In this document: piece after piece, positions 1 to 5,494 of the stretch | How positions within the stretch are numbered: the stretch's first letter is position 1 | Layout: every line of letters starts with the position of its first letter | NCBI GenBank assembly: GCA_947632575.1 | Contig: CANRPV010000089.1 | Span: forward strand, 1 to 6,242 | Direction of reading: 5' to 3' | Length of the DNA: 6,242 nt | Source: an uncultured Eggerthellaceae bacterium | GTDB taxonomy: Bacteria; Actinomycetota; Coriobacteriia; Coriobacteriales; Eggerthellaceae | Notes under the pieces: model-generated | What the model was told of the DNA's origin: nothing | The model's input: only the letters and a program-made list of their open reading frames with translations | Database searches by the model: none | Translations under genes and position numbers: made by a program

Positions 1-874
1 TATGGACGAGATCGGTCTGATGGTCACCTTTATAAGCGATGAGGGCTTCTTAAGCGTCTCTGCTCTCGGAGGTGTGGATGCCGCCATACTTCCTGGTATG
101 CGGGTCGATGTTCACACCGCCGAGGGTTCTCTTCGCGGTGTGGTGGCGCGCAAGCCGATCCATCTCATCGATGCGGAGGACCGCAAGACGGTCACCTCTC
201 TGGATAAGCTTGTCATTGACCTTGGCCTTTCGGGTGAAAAGGTAAAGGAGACGGTAAGAATCGGCGACCCCATCACCTTTGGTGTTGGCTTTGAGCAATT
301 CGGGGACGGGATGGCGGTGTCCCGCGCTTTTGACGACAAGTGCGGCGTGTGGATCACCCAGCAGGTCATTAAGGAGCTGGCTCAAACAGGTGGCATAAGC
401 GGCGATTTCATCGGTGTGGCTACCGTACAGGAGGAGATCGGCACGCGCGGAGCGATCACCAGCGCTTATGGCATTTCGCCGGATGTCGCGCTGGCGTTTG
501 ACGTAACCCATGCCACCGATTATCCGGGTATCGAGCAGAGCCGCTTTGGAAAGATCGTCTGCGGTCAAGGGCCAGTGATCGCCCGAGGACCTAACATCAA
601 TCCCATCGTCTTCAAGCGGCTGGTGCAAGCGGCGGAAGAGGAGGGGATTTCCTATCAGCTTGAGGCTGAGCCGTCGGTCACCGGTACTGATGCTCGTGCG
701 ATTCAGGTGAGCCGCGGTGGCATTCCCACGGGTCTGATCTCCGTGCCACTTCGCTACATGCATACGCCCACTGAGGTGGTCGCCCTGAGCGACCTCGAGG
801 CGACGGTGCGTCTCATTCTGCGCTTCGCTCGCGACCTCGAACCAAACGCGACGTTCATTCCGGGTATGGCTTAA
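1..874 (+). CDS. M42 family metallopeptidase (glutamyl aminopeptidase/endoglucanase-like), 5'-truncated by the window edge
   Basis: This is the C-terminal 290 residues of a cytosolic, probably Zn/Co-dependent aminopeptidase of family M42, which forms large tetrahedral particles that trim short peptides. The first complete codons read MDEIG. Base 1 is a T, which fits the last base of a His codon, so the family motif H-M-D-E-I-G is cut by the edge and this Met is not the real start. Roughly 60-70 N-terminal residues are missing, judging from usual family length. Visible metal and catalytic residues (numbered from this Met) are Asp2, the DD pair at 111-112 in RAFDDK, the EE pair at 144-145 in QEEIGTRGA (catalytic base and metal ligand), Asp167 in AFDVTHATD and His254 in RYMHTPTEV. 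All expected residues in view are intact, so the enzyme should be active. The stop lies 5 nt before smpB, so the two genes are probably co-transcribed. The family call is strong; the exact substrate is unknown. Confidence 0.94.
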   Translation, partial: MDEIGLMVTFISDEGFLSVSALGGVDAAILPGMRVDVHTAEGSLRGVVARKPIHLIDAEDRKTVTSLDKLVIDLGLSGEKVKETVRIGDPITFGVGFEQFGDGMAVSRAFDDKCGVWITQQVIKELAQTGGISGDFIGVATVQEEIGTRGAITSAYGISPDVALAFDVTHATDYPGIEQSRFGKIVCGQGPVIARGPNINPIVFKRLVQAAEEEGISYQLEAEPSVTGTDARAIQVSRGGIPTGLISVPLRYMHTPTEVVALSDLEATVRLILRFARDLEPNATFIPGMA

Positions 875-879
875 AGGCA

Positions 880-1347
880 ATGGCGAAGCGAGACGAAAAG
901 ACCATCGCGAAGAATCGCCGTGCTTTTCACGAGTACGAGATTCTCGAGACCTGGGAGGCGGGCATTGAGCTCACGGGGACCGAGGTGCGTTCCCTGCGAG
1001 AGAATAACTGTCAGCTTACCGATTGTTTCGCTCTTATTCGCGACGGCGAGCTTTGGCTAAACAATTTGCATATCTCGCCATTTGCGCAGGGAAATATCAA
1101 CAACCCCGATCCTGACCGGCGCCGGAAGCTGCTCATGCACAAGCGCCAAATTCGCTATCTTCATGAGAAGGTGAAGGAAAAGGGCTTGGCGATCGTGCCA
1201 CTCAAAATGTATTTTTCACAAAATGGTCTCGTTAAAGTCGAGGTGGCACTCGCTCGAGGCAAGAAGCTCTATGATAAACGCTCAAGTATGAAAGAGCGCG
1301 ATTCGCGCCGCGACATCGATCGGGCGATGAAGGAGCGGGGACGCTAG
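880..1347 (+). CDS. smpB: SsrA-binding protein SmpB
   Basis: SmpB binds the tRNA-like domain of tmRNA (SsrA) and brings it to stalled ribosomes for trans-translation, which releases the ribosome and tags the nascent chain for degradation. The 155-residue length is typical. Hallmarks are GIELTGTEVRSLR (28-40), NLHISPF (62-68), RRRKLLMHK (80-88), the RNA-binding segment ALARGKKLYDKR (123-134) and a basic C-terminal tail (about 137-155, KERDSRRDIDRAMKERGR) that enters the mRNA channel. The ATG at 880 gives the standard N-terminus MAKR..IAKNRRA. The nearest Shine-Dalgarno-like stretch (AAAGG, 873-877) is only 2 nt from it and overlaps the upstream stop, so translation is probably coupled to the M42 gene. 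Pairing with rnr is common elsewhere; rnr is not seen here. Confidence 0.98.
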   Translation: MAKRDEKTIAKNRRAFHEYEILETWEAGIELTGTEVRSLRENNCQLTDCFALIRDGELWLNNLHISPFAQGNINNPDPDRRRKLLMHKRQIRYLHEKVKEKGLAIVPLKMYFSQNGLVKVEVALARGKKLYDKRSSMKERDSRRDIDRAMKERGR

Positions 1348-1396
1348 CAGCGGGCAAAGCTTTCGTTTCCTGAAGGAGTTCGAGTAAGCGTTGATG

Positions 1397-1403
1397 AAAG
1401 GAG
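1397..1403 (+). promoter_or_regulatory. Ribosome binding site that fixes the start of the acidic protein
   Basis: AAAGGAG lies 5 nt before the ATG at 1409, which makes that ATG the best start. A second purine-rich site (GAAGGAG, 1372-1378) lies 12 nt before a TTG at 1391 and 15 nt before an ATG at 1394, both in the same frame. That spacing is worse, and starting there would only add the six residues encoded by the Shine-Dalgarno region itself. Confidence 0.6.
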
Positions 1404-1408
1404 CCACC

Positions 1409-2128
1409 ATGGGCTTGGATGAGGAACTGGAGAACCTGGAGGAGTCCGGCGAGACCGAGGCCGAGTGGATCGATCAAGAGACAGAGCTCGAAGATTACGA
1501 GAGCGACCTCGATGACATTTTGGGACCTGACGCTGATGAGTCCGATCTGGAAGAGGCTTACCGAGGCTTCGATGATAATCGGGAAGTCGATACCGGAAGC
1601 GATGACGGTTGGGATAACTCCGACGAAGACGATGAGCCTTTCGAGATGGAGATCGACGAGGACGAGATAGAGGCCTACATCGTCGATGAAAACGATAAAG
1701 AAATCGGCTTTATTCTCTTGGATGACGAAGGCAATGAGGTGGAGTACTACTATGCCGACGAAGAGGATGACGCCGAAGAAGGTGATGACCACCCTTTTGA
1801 TGGAGGCTCGCCTGTAAAGGGCGAGCCAAACGCAAAAACGAGCACTAAAGCGACCGCTCAGGGCATGGCTGAGGCTTCCTCTGGTTCCTCTTCGCAGGGG
1901 GCCAAAGCAGCTTCAAGCTCAGATGCGGACGAAGATTCCGATGACGACAATGAGTATGACCTGGGAATCACCCGTGAGGGGGTGGCTGAGGCCACCGACG
2001 ACATGAACGCCATCTATCAAGAGGGCGGGGAATTGGTAGCCGAGCTTAAGGAGGCCTTCGACGACATCGAGGAAGGTCTGGCCTTTCTCAAGCCCCTTGC
2101 TCGCAAGCGCTTCTTTCGCCGTTTCTAG
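1409..2128 (+). CDS. Hypothetical protein, extremely acidic with a basic C-terminal tail
   Basis: I do not recognise a characterised family. The 239-residue product has no signal peptide or membrane segment and should be cytosolic. Residues 1-130 contain 61 Asp/Glu against 3 Lys/Arg by hand count. Within this part, about 87-115 alternates hydrophobic runs and acidic turns (AYIVDE, EIGFILLDD, EVEYYY), which looks like a small three-strand beta unit. Residues 133-182 form a low-complexity Ser/Ala/Lys/Asp linker. From about 185 (GITREGV) to 228 the sequence looks helical, and it ends in a basic-aromatic tail (ARKRFFRRF, 231-239). The gene follows smpB by 61 nt in the same direction with no clear terminator between, so it may be in the same transcript. 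It converges on the SpoIIE-like gene. Possible roles, such as a DNA or RNA mimic or a chaperone-like binder of basic partners, are speculation from charge alone. That the gene is real is supported by its strong ribosome site and the coherent patterning of the protein. Confidence 0.78.
   Translation: MGLDEELENLEESGETEAEWIDQETELEDYESDLDDILGPDADESDLEEAYRGFDDNREVDTGSDDGWDNSDEDDEPFEMEIDEDEIEAYIVDENDKEIGFILLDDEGNEVEYYYADEEDDAEEGDDHPFDGGSPVKGEPNAKTSTKATAQGMAEASSGSSSQGAKAASSSDADEDSDDDNEYDLGITREGVAEATDDMNAIYQEGGELVAELKEAFDDIEEGLAFLKPLARKRFFRRF
1805..1827 (+). repeat. Perfect 8-bp GC-rich inverted repeat inside the acidic gene
   Basis: GGCTCGCC (1805-1812) is followed by a 7-nt loop and its exact complement GGCGAGCC (1820-1827). 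It lies in the codons where the acidic domain gives way to the low-complexity linker (about residues 133-140). On the + strand it is followed by an A-rich rather than T-rich stretch, so it is not a usual intrinsic terminator for this gene. It may be a pause structure or chance. Confidence 0.5.
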
Positions 2129-2160
2129 CGTGAGCTGCGGAGGAGTTTAGTTGCAAGCAG

Positions 2161-2189
2161 CTTGAGCGCTCCCTACCTTGAGCGCTCCC
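2161..2189. repeat. Tandem 13-bp direct repeat forming a hairpin in a convergent gap; possible bidirectional terminator
   Basis: CTTGAGCGCTCCC occurs at 2161-2173 and again at 2177-2189, separated by TAC. Each copy contains the self-complementary octamer GAGCGCTC, so the two octamers (2164-2171 and 2180-2187) can pair across an 8-nt loop. The element sits between the stop of the acidic gene (2128) and the stop of the convergent SpoIIE-like gene (2194), where a shared terminator is expected. Neither side has a good T tract directly after the stem, so terminator function is uncertain. The duplication itself is plain in the sequence. Confidence 0.6.
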
Positions 2190-2193
2190 AAGT

Positions 2194-4473
2194 CTATTTG
2201 AAGCTTTTTACGATGTGGACGATGTTGAGGTCGTTGGCTCGCTCGTAATAGATACTATCGGTCATCTCGCGCACCAAGAGAATTCCTAAACCACCGATGC
2301 GATGCTCGATGCCGGGTTCAACTTTTTGCGACTGGTAGCTCAGGGGGTCATAGGCTATGCCCGCATCGCTTAAAGTGATGCAAAGCTTTTGATGCGCTTC
2401 GTCGACGGCGATCTGGATGGACACCGGCTGCTGGATCTGGCCATCGGGAAAACCGTAGTGGGCGATGTTGACGAACAGCTCCTCCATGACGATCTGAAGC
2501 TCAAAAGCCATCTGCGAGGTTCTTCCAGATCCTGTGCAGAAGGGCTGGAGGAATTCGAAGAGCTCAGGGAGTTTGGTGTCATCGGGGGGCAACAGAAGCG
2601 TGCTCACCGGAAGATCCCAGACAAGACACATCATCGTGATGTCATCGAACTGGGGCTGGTCTCCAGCGAATTCGTCGACGGCGCCTATAGCGGCGTTGAC
2701 AAGGTCTTGAGCTGTCACGGGATTTTCCGCCGTCTCCTGAGAACGAATACGACGCAGAGTTTGCTCGAGGCGGTCGTTGCCGAATAGCTCGTTGCGATCA
2801 TTGATGGCCTCGGTGACGCCATCGGTGTAAAGAAAGATGCCATCGCCGGGGTTAAGTCCAACCGTGCAGGTTTTATAGACGACGGTGTCCATGACTCCCA
2901 TGACGACTCCCGGTGGAGCCTTGAGCCATCCGGTGGAGTATTTGGAGCGCAGCCAGACCGGGTTATGACCGGCGTTGGCGTAGCTGAGCTGTCCCGTCTC
3001 CACGTCGAGCACCGCCGCGAACACGGTTACGAAGAGCAGCGCGTCATTGTGCTCGCAGAGAGATCGGTTGGCTAAGGTGAGGGCTTCGCCTACGTCACTG
3101 CGATAGCGCATCTGCTCCCGGATCTCCGCGAGGGCGCGCATCATGAACAGCGCCGCCGACATACCTTTGCCCGAAACATCGGCGATAAGAAAGCCCACAT
3201 GGCCAGGGCTTGTGTCGAAGACGTCGTAAAAATCCCCACCTACCTCACGCGCTGGGCGCATGATTGCCGCGATATCGAGCTGATAGCGCTGGTGATATGC
3301 GGTAAAGTCACTCGGAACGGCGCTTAGCTGGATCGACGAGGCGATCGCGAGCTCGGTGGAGATACGCTGCGCGTCGGCGGTGGTCTGTTCTAACTCATCG
3401 ATGTAATTCACCAGGTCGGTGCGCATGGCCCGAGCGCTTCTCACCAGTTCGTCCATCGAGCGTTCGTAGGGACGATCTCCGGTGACGATGTCAGTTGCCT
3501 TAAGCTCATCGAGGGATTTGGACTCGCGGTAGGAAGCCAGTTTCTCGACAAAAGAGCGGGTAGACGTGGCAAGGCTTTCCATGGGCCGCGAGAAGCGATA
3601 TTCCAGAAAGCGCAGGGCGACCACGGTAAGCGCGAGAATGATTGCCAAATGAATGCTGGTCGTGCTCAGCAATTCGTTAATAAGCACGATGTAGGCGGTC
3701 ATATTGTCGCTTCCCGCAAGGGCCATAAGGCTGGGAACATAATCGGCGATATCGATGGCGATAACGCCCACGACGGTGATCAGAAGCATCAAAAGCACGA
3801 GCTGCTGGGACAGACTCGGCAGTCGGTACTGAACATAGGGCACGTGAATCCAGCGCGGAGGAAGGGGCGTGAGGGGACTTCGATTAAGCCCGATGATAAG
3901 AGGAATACCTAAGAGGAGCGAGAAAATGAAATCGTTGGAGAAGTAAAGCGAAAAGAGAACCGCGTCGCTGCCGGGAAAGATCTCTTGGGTCGTGTTAAGG
4001 AAGGAGGCGGCGCCTGAGTCGTAAAGGGCGCTCAAGGCGAAAAGACCGCAGGTCAGTCCTAGCTTGAGGGCGGTGTCGAAGCGTGGGTAGGGCTGCTTAC
4101 TCTTTCTGAATACGACATACCAGATGATGTAGGGAATGAGGTCGTAGATGCAGTTGCTTATGACTACCGGTACGCAGTACGCAAAATCATAACCAAGCAC
4201 CAGATGGCTTGCTATGTCTCCCACGCGGCAAGCAAGGAGGGCTGGCCATCCAAAGAAAAGCACCAGGGGAGGCGTGAGACCCAGGGCAGGGCGTACCATG
4301 ATGTATTCGTTGCCGGACTCCGTTTGCAGGGCAACGAGCAAAAGGAGGAAATACACCACGAAGGTGCCGATGGCTATGGCCCACTTATAAGCAGCAGGAT
4401 GGTCGTCGGCAAACGAGCTAACGTTTCGAAACTCGTCCTCTTCTACGATGATTTGATCAGATGCTGCTGCCAT
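2194..4473 (-). CDS. Membrane SpoIIE/RsbU-type PP2C phosphatase with C-terminal RsbW-like ATPase domain
   Basis: This 759-residue protein should control the phosphorylation state of the STAS protein encoded just upstream. Residues about 31-290 hold roughly seven hydrophobic segments (near 31-50, 63-90, 98-121, 135-151, 171-195, 224-247 and 271-290), a membrane sensor somewhat like MASE or ECF-S domains. Residues 291-385 look like a HAMP or coiled linker. The PP2C/SpoIIE phosphatase domain spans about 395-620, with metal-binding and core motifs GGDFYD (412-417), DVSGKG (432-437), NAGH (500-503), YTDG (549-552) and FDD (609-611). The GHKL ATPase domain spans about 628-757, with an N box (Glu665..Asn669), DAG (703-705) and a glycine box GGLGILLV (727-734). 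Its ATG shares its first base with the last base of the STAS stop (TAATG), and GAGGAG lies just before it, so translation is coupled. The phosphatase motifs are complete. Whether the ATPase domain is an active kinase, an anti-sigma domain or both is inference. The ligand sensed by the membrane domain is unknown. Confidence 0.93.
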   Translation of the reverse strand: MAAASDQIIVEEDEFRNVSSFADDHPAAYKWAIAIGTFVVYFLLLLVALQTESGNEYIMVRPALGLTPPLVLFFGWPALLACRVGDIASHLVLGYDFAYCVPVVISNCIYDLIPYIIWYVVFRKSKQPYPRFDTALKLGLTCGLFALSALYDSGAASFLNTTQEIFPGSDAVLFSLYFSNDFIFSLLLGIPLIIGLNRSPLTPLPPRWIHVPYVQYRLPSLSQQLVLLMLLITVVGVIAIDIADYVPSLMALAGSDNMTAYIVLINELLSTTSIHLAIILALTVVALRFLEYRFSRPMESLATSTRSFVEKLASYRESKSLDELKATDIVTGDRPYERSMDELVRSARAMRTDLVNYIDELEQTTADAQRISTELAIASSIQLSAVPSDFTAYHQRYQLDIAAIMRPAREVGGDFYDVFDTSPGHVGFLIADVSGKGMSAALFMMRALAEIREQMRYRSDVGEALTLANRSLCEHNDALLFVTVFAAVLDVETGQLSYANAGHNPVWLRSKYSTGWLKAPPGVVMGVMDTVVYKTCTVGLNPGDGIFLYTDGVTEAINDRNELFGNDRLEQTLRRIRSQETAENPVTAQDLVNAAIGAVDEFAGDQPQFDDITMMCLVWDLPVSTLLLPPDDTKLPELFEFLQPFCTGSGRTSQMAFELQIVMEELFVNIAHYGFPDGQIQQPVSIQIAVDEAHQKLCITLSDAGIAYDPLSYQSQKVEPGIEHRIGGLGILLVREMTDSIYYERANDLNIVHIVKSFK

Positions 4474-4784
4474 TACTCCTCAAAACTTAGGATTGTGGAA
4501 AAGCCGGTCATATCGAAGACGTCTTTGACTTCGGGCACTACGCCGCGAAACAGCAAAGACCCCAGGTTGAGCATCTTTTTTTGCAGTGCGATGATAACTC
4601 GAAGCCCGGCTGAGGAAACATAGCCACATTGGGACATATCCACTACCACGTCTTTTGCCCCGTCCTCGATGATCTGATCGGTGGCCACCTCAAATTCCGG
4701 GGCGGTATTGGTGTCAAGTCGCCCGATTAAGCTCATGGTCGCTTTGTCGCCGTCTTGTTCGATCTTAATGCTTAGCGCGCTCAT
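4473..4784 (-). CDS. STAS domain anti-sigma factor antagonist (SpoIIAA/RsbV-like)
   Basis: This is a 103-residue single STAS domain. Proteins of this family bind an anti-sigma kinase when unphosphorylated, which frees the sigma factor, and are inactivated by Ser phosphorylation. The motif VDMSQCGYVSSAGLRVI (48-64) carries the phospho-acceptor position: Ser58, two residues before the Gly, aligns with the phosphorylated Ser of RsbV and SpoIIAA. GRLDTNTAPEF (21-31) is the typical N-terminal strand-turn. The start at 4784 is chosen because GAGGA (4789-4793) precedes it by 4 nt and because it gives the family length. The frame stays open upstream to an ATG at 4943, but those 53 extra residues have no STAS character. 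The last base of its stop is the first base of the SpoIIE-like gene, so the two form one operon. The matching phosphatase and probable kinase are therefore encoded in the next gene. Confidence 0.93.
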   Translation of the reverse strand: MSALSIKIEQDGDKATMSLIGRLDTNTAPEFEVATDQIIEDGAKDVVVDMSQCGYVSSAGLRVIIALQKKMLNLGSLLFRGVVPEVKDVFDMTGFSTILSFEE

Positions 4785-4861
4785 CGTATCCTCATGTTCT
4801 TGCCGAAATGTCGTGACTGACGAATAAGGTTTCTCTTCGCGCCACGTTCGTGTCCACCGAA

Positions 4862-4870
4862 ATAGTATCA
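4862..4870 (-). promoter_or_regulatory. Candidate extended -10 promoter for the STAS/SpoIIE-like operon
   Basis: Read on the - strand, this is TGATACTAT: a TGn extension followed by TACTAT, 4 of 6 matches to the housekeeping -10. A T-rich run (TTATTTTTTA) lies 14-20 bp upstream, with no good -35. It would give a leader of about 70 nt before the ATG at 4784. I saw no recognisable stress-sigma promoter, but the cognate sigma is unknown. Confidence 0.32.
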
Positions 4871-4956
4871 GATGCCTCGTAAAAAATAAGATGAACACCT
4901 TCGGAGGGCGCTTCTCGCAAGTTATCGCTGCATGAAAGATCATTCTAGGTGCAAGA

Positions 4957-4975
4957 ATGTCGAATTATTCGGCAT
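4957..4975. promoter_or_regulatory. 19-bp quasi-palindrome, candidate operator
   Basis: ATGTCGAA (4957-4964) and TTCGGCAT (4968-4975) are inverted copies around TTA, with seven Watson-Crick pairs and one G/T position. It lies between the divergent genes, upstream of both candidate promoter areas. Its size and symmetry suit a dimeric helix-turn-helix regulator. No family is assigned. Confidence 0.35.
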
Positions 4976-5036
4976 GAAGAGCGGGTGACAAACCTTGCGA
5001 ATGTTCAATTGTGGGCTCTGGCGCAATAATGGACGT

Positions 5037-5066
5037 AATGTTAGTTTGCTTAACGTTATTGTTAAG
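5037..5066 (+). promoter_or_regulatory. LytTR-like direct repeat upstream of the precursor gene
   Basis: AATGTTAGT (5037-5045) and ATTGTTAAG (5058-5066) are two 9-mers with a 12-bp spacer, giving a 21-bp period, two helical turns. AgrA and PlnC type (LytTR domain) regulators of peptide operons are known to bind 9-bp repeats with a GTT core and 12-bp spacing. The right repeat also belongs to a perfect dyad, CTTAAC (5049-5054) with GTTAAG (5061-5066). A TATAAG at 5080-5085 could be a -10, but it overlaps the ribosome site and would give an almost leaderless transcript. TATGGC at 5070-5075 is a weaker alternative. No regulator gene is in view, so the assignment is inferred from spacing and core only. 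Confidence 0.4.
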
Positions 5067-5082
5067 AACTATGGCCCCGTAT

Positions 5083-5088
5083 AAGGAG
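5083..5088 (+). promoter_or_regulatory. Ribosome binding site of the precursor peptide gene
   Basis: AAGGAG lies 7 nt before the ATG at 5096 and 4 nt before the ATG at 5093. The spacing favours 5096, which starts the protein MSEDINES. A TTG at 5090 in the same frame is only 1 nt from the site and is unlikely. Confidence 0.75.
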
Positions 5089-5095
5089 TTTGATG

Positions 5096-5422
5096 ATGAG
5101 CGAAGACATCAACGAGTCCACCGAGTCTCGCCAGCTTGCCGATGAGGAACTCAAAGAAGTTGCTGGCGGCTATGGCCAATGGGACGTGGACACGGAGGCA
5201 CGGTGCCTCGACACCTATAACACGGCGCACGATCCAAAGTACACCACGTTTGAATCCTATGTAGCCGGCTATTGGGGCGAAGATCATCTGAAGGCTCGCC
5301 AAGCGTGGATCGATGCCGGCAAACCTCCATACAAGCAGTTTATCTGCTCGGATAATGGAATGATCAGGTCTGAGACTCATCGTCCATCTCCGGTAATGCC
5401 GGGAGGGCATATTAGGCGCTGA
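5096..5422 (+). CDS. Double-glycine leader precursor peptide (candidate bacteriocin or modified peptide)
   Basis: This 108-residue secreted-peptide precursor has a leader of residues 1-25 (MSEDINES..) that ends in LADEELKEVAGG (14-25). That is the double-glycine signal recognised and cut by C39 peptidase-ABC exporters, and one such exporter starts 0.6 kb downstream on the same strand. Cleavage after Gly25 would release an 83-residue core, Tyr26-Arg108. The core has two Cys (37 and 84), 11 aromatic residues (Trp29, 60 and 71, six Tyr, two Phe), 11 acidic and 10 Lys/Arg residues, no long hydrophobic run and no GxxxG-type membrane helix. Its last 20 or so residues are Pro/Arg/His-rich and basic. 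This does not resemble pediocin-like, two-peptide or circular bacteriocins. A 37-84 disulfide or an enzymatic crosslink is possible. Activity, as toxin, signal or adhesin, is unknown. The leader and exporter pairing is the firm part; the product class is open. Confidence 0.85.
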   Translation: MSEDINESTESRQLADEELKEVAGGYGQWDVDTEARCLDTYNTAHDPKYTTFESYVAGYWGEDHLKARQAWIDAGKPPYKQFICSDNGMIRSETHRPSPVMPGGHIRR

Positions 5423-5468
5423 ATGAAACATCGCGCATAATCCTTATAACATGCCAGTGAAACGTACC

Positions 5469-5494
5469 AAGCACCTGTTGGCTTCAAGGTGTTT
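5469..5494 (+). terminator. Weak hairpin between precursor and export genes, possible attenuator
   Basis: AAGCACCT (5469-5476) can pair with AGGTGTTT (5487-5494), one pair being G-U, around a 10-nt loop; the run of T (5492-5495) starts within the stem. A weak terminator here would let the precursor be made in excess over the exporter, an arrangement known for bacteriocin operons. The stem core is only five strong pairs. A larger 7-bp perfect inverted repeat (CGTACCA 5463-5469 and TGGTACG 5519-5525) overlaps it and could form an alternative fold. The rest of the 128-nt spacer shows no gene. Confidence 0.33.

Larger units (their letters stand above)
4785..5095. other. Divergent, AT-rich intergenic region between the STAS operon and the peptide export cluster
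   Basis: About 310 nt separate the two chosen start codons, and I see no convincing gene in them. The region becomes visibly AT-rich from about 4930 to 5090. It holds the STAS ribosome site, an extended -10-like element on the - strand, a 19-bp quasi-palindrome (4957-4975), a repeated GAATGTnnAATT motif (4955-4966 and 4999-5010, 44 bp apart), and the LytTR-like repeats and dyad directly before the precursor gene. This density of repeats is what a shared regulatory region would show, but no site is proven. Confidence 0.6.

Noticed and set aside
50..880. Long - strand frame opposite the M42 peptidase
   Set aside because: The + strand frame has all M42 metal ligands in view; the antisense product shows no family features.
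1403..1412. Exact match to the eukaryotic Kozak consensus (GCCACCATGG) around the start of the acidic protein
   Set aside because: The surrounding genes are bacterial and a strong Shine-Dalgarno lies directly before it. The match arises by chance between the ribosome site and ATGGGC.
1232..1792. Long hydrophobic open frame on the - strand, which could be read as a membrane protein
   Set aside because: It is antisense to the Asp/Glu-rich coding region; complements of GAN codons yield Ile/Val/Leu/Phe codons. It has no ribosome site or recognisable family.
4204..4623. Open frame on the + strand across the STAS/SpoIIE-like junction
   Set aside because: It is antisense to two well-supported genes and has no recognisable domain.
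4785..4943. N-terminal extension of the STAS protein by 53 residues
   Set aside because: The added residues have no STAS or signal-peptide character, and the ATG at 4784 has a GAGGA site and gives the family length.
5402..5407. Second Gly-Gly pair in the precursor (residues 103-104) as an alternative processing site
   Set aside because: It lacks the upstream LxxxELxxV pattern required for double-glycine cleavage and would release only four residues.
5096..5422. Nitrile hydratase-like leader peptide (NHLP) or a lanthipeptide
   Set aside because: The leader is short (25 residues) rather than a nitrile hydratase-like domain. The core is not a Ser/Thr/Cys-dense lanthipeptide, and no modification enzyme is in the window.
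5069..5431. Open frame on the - strand opposite the precursor gene
   Set aside because: It has no recognised domain and lies opposite a gene with a clear leader motif and ribosome site.
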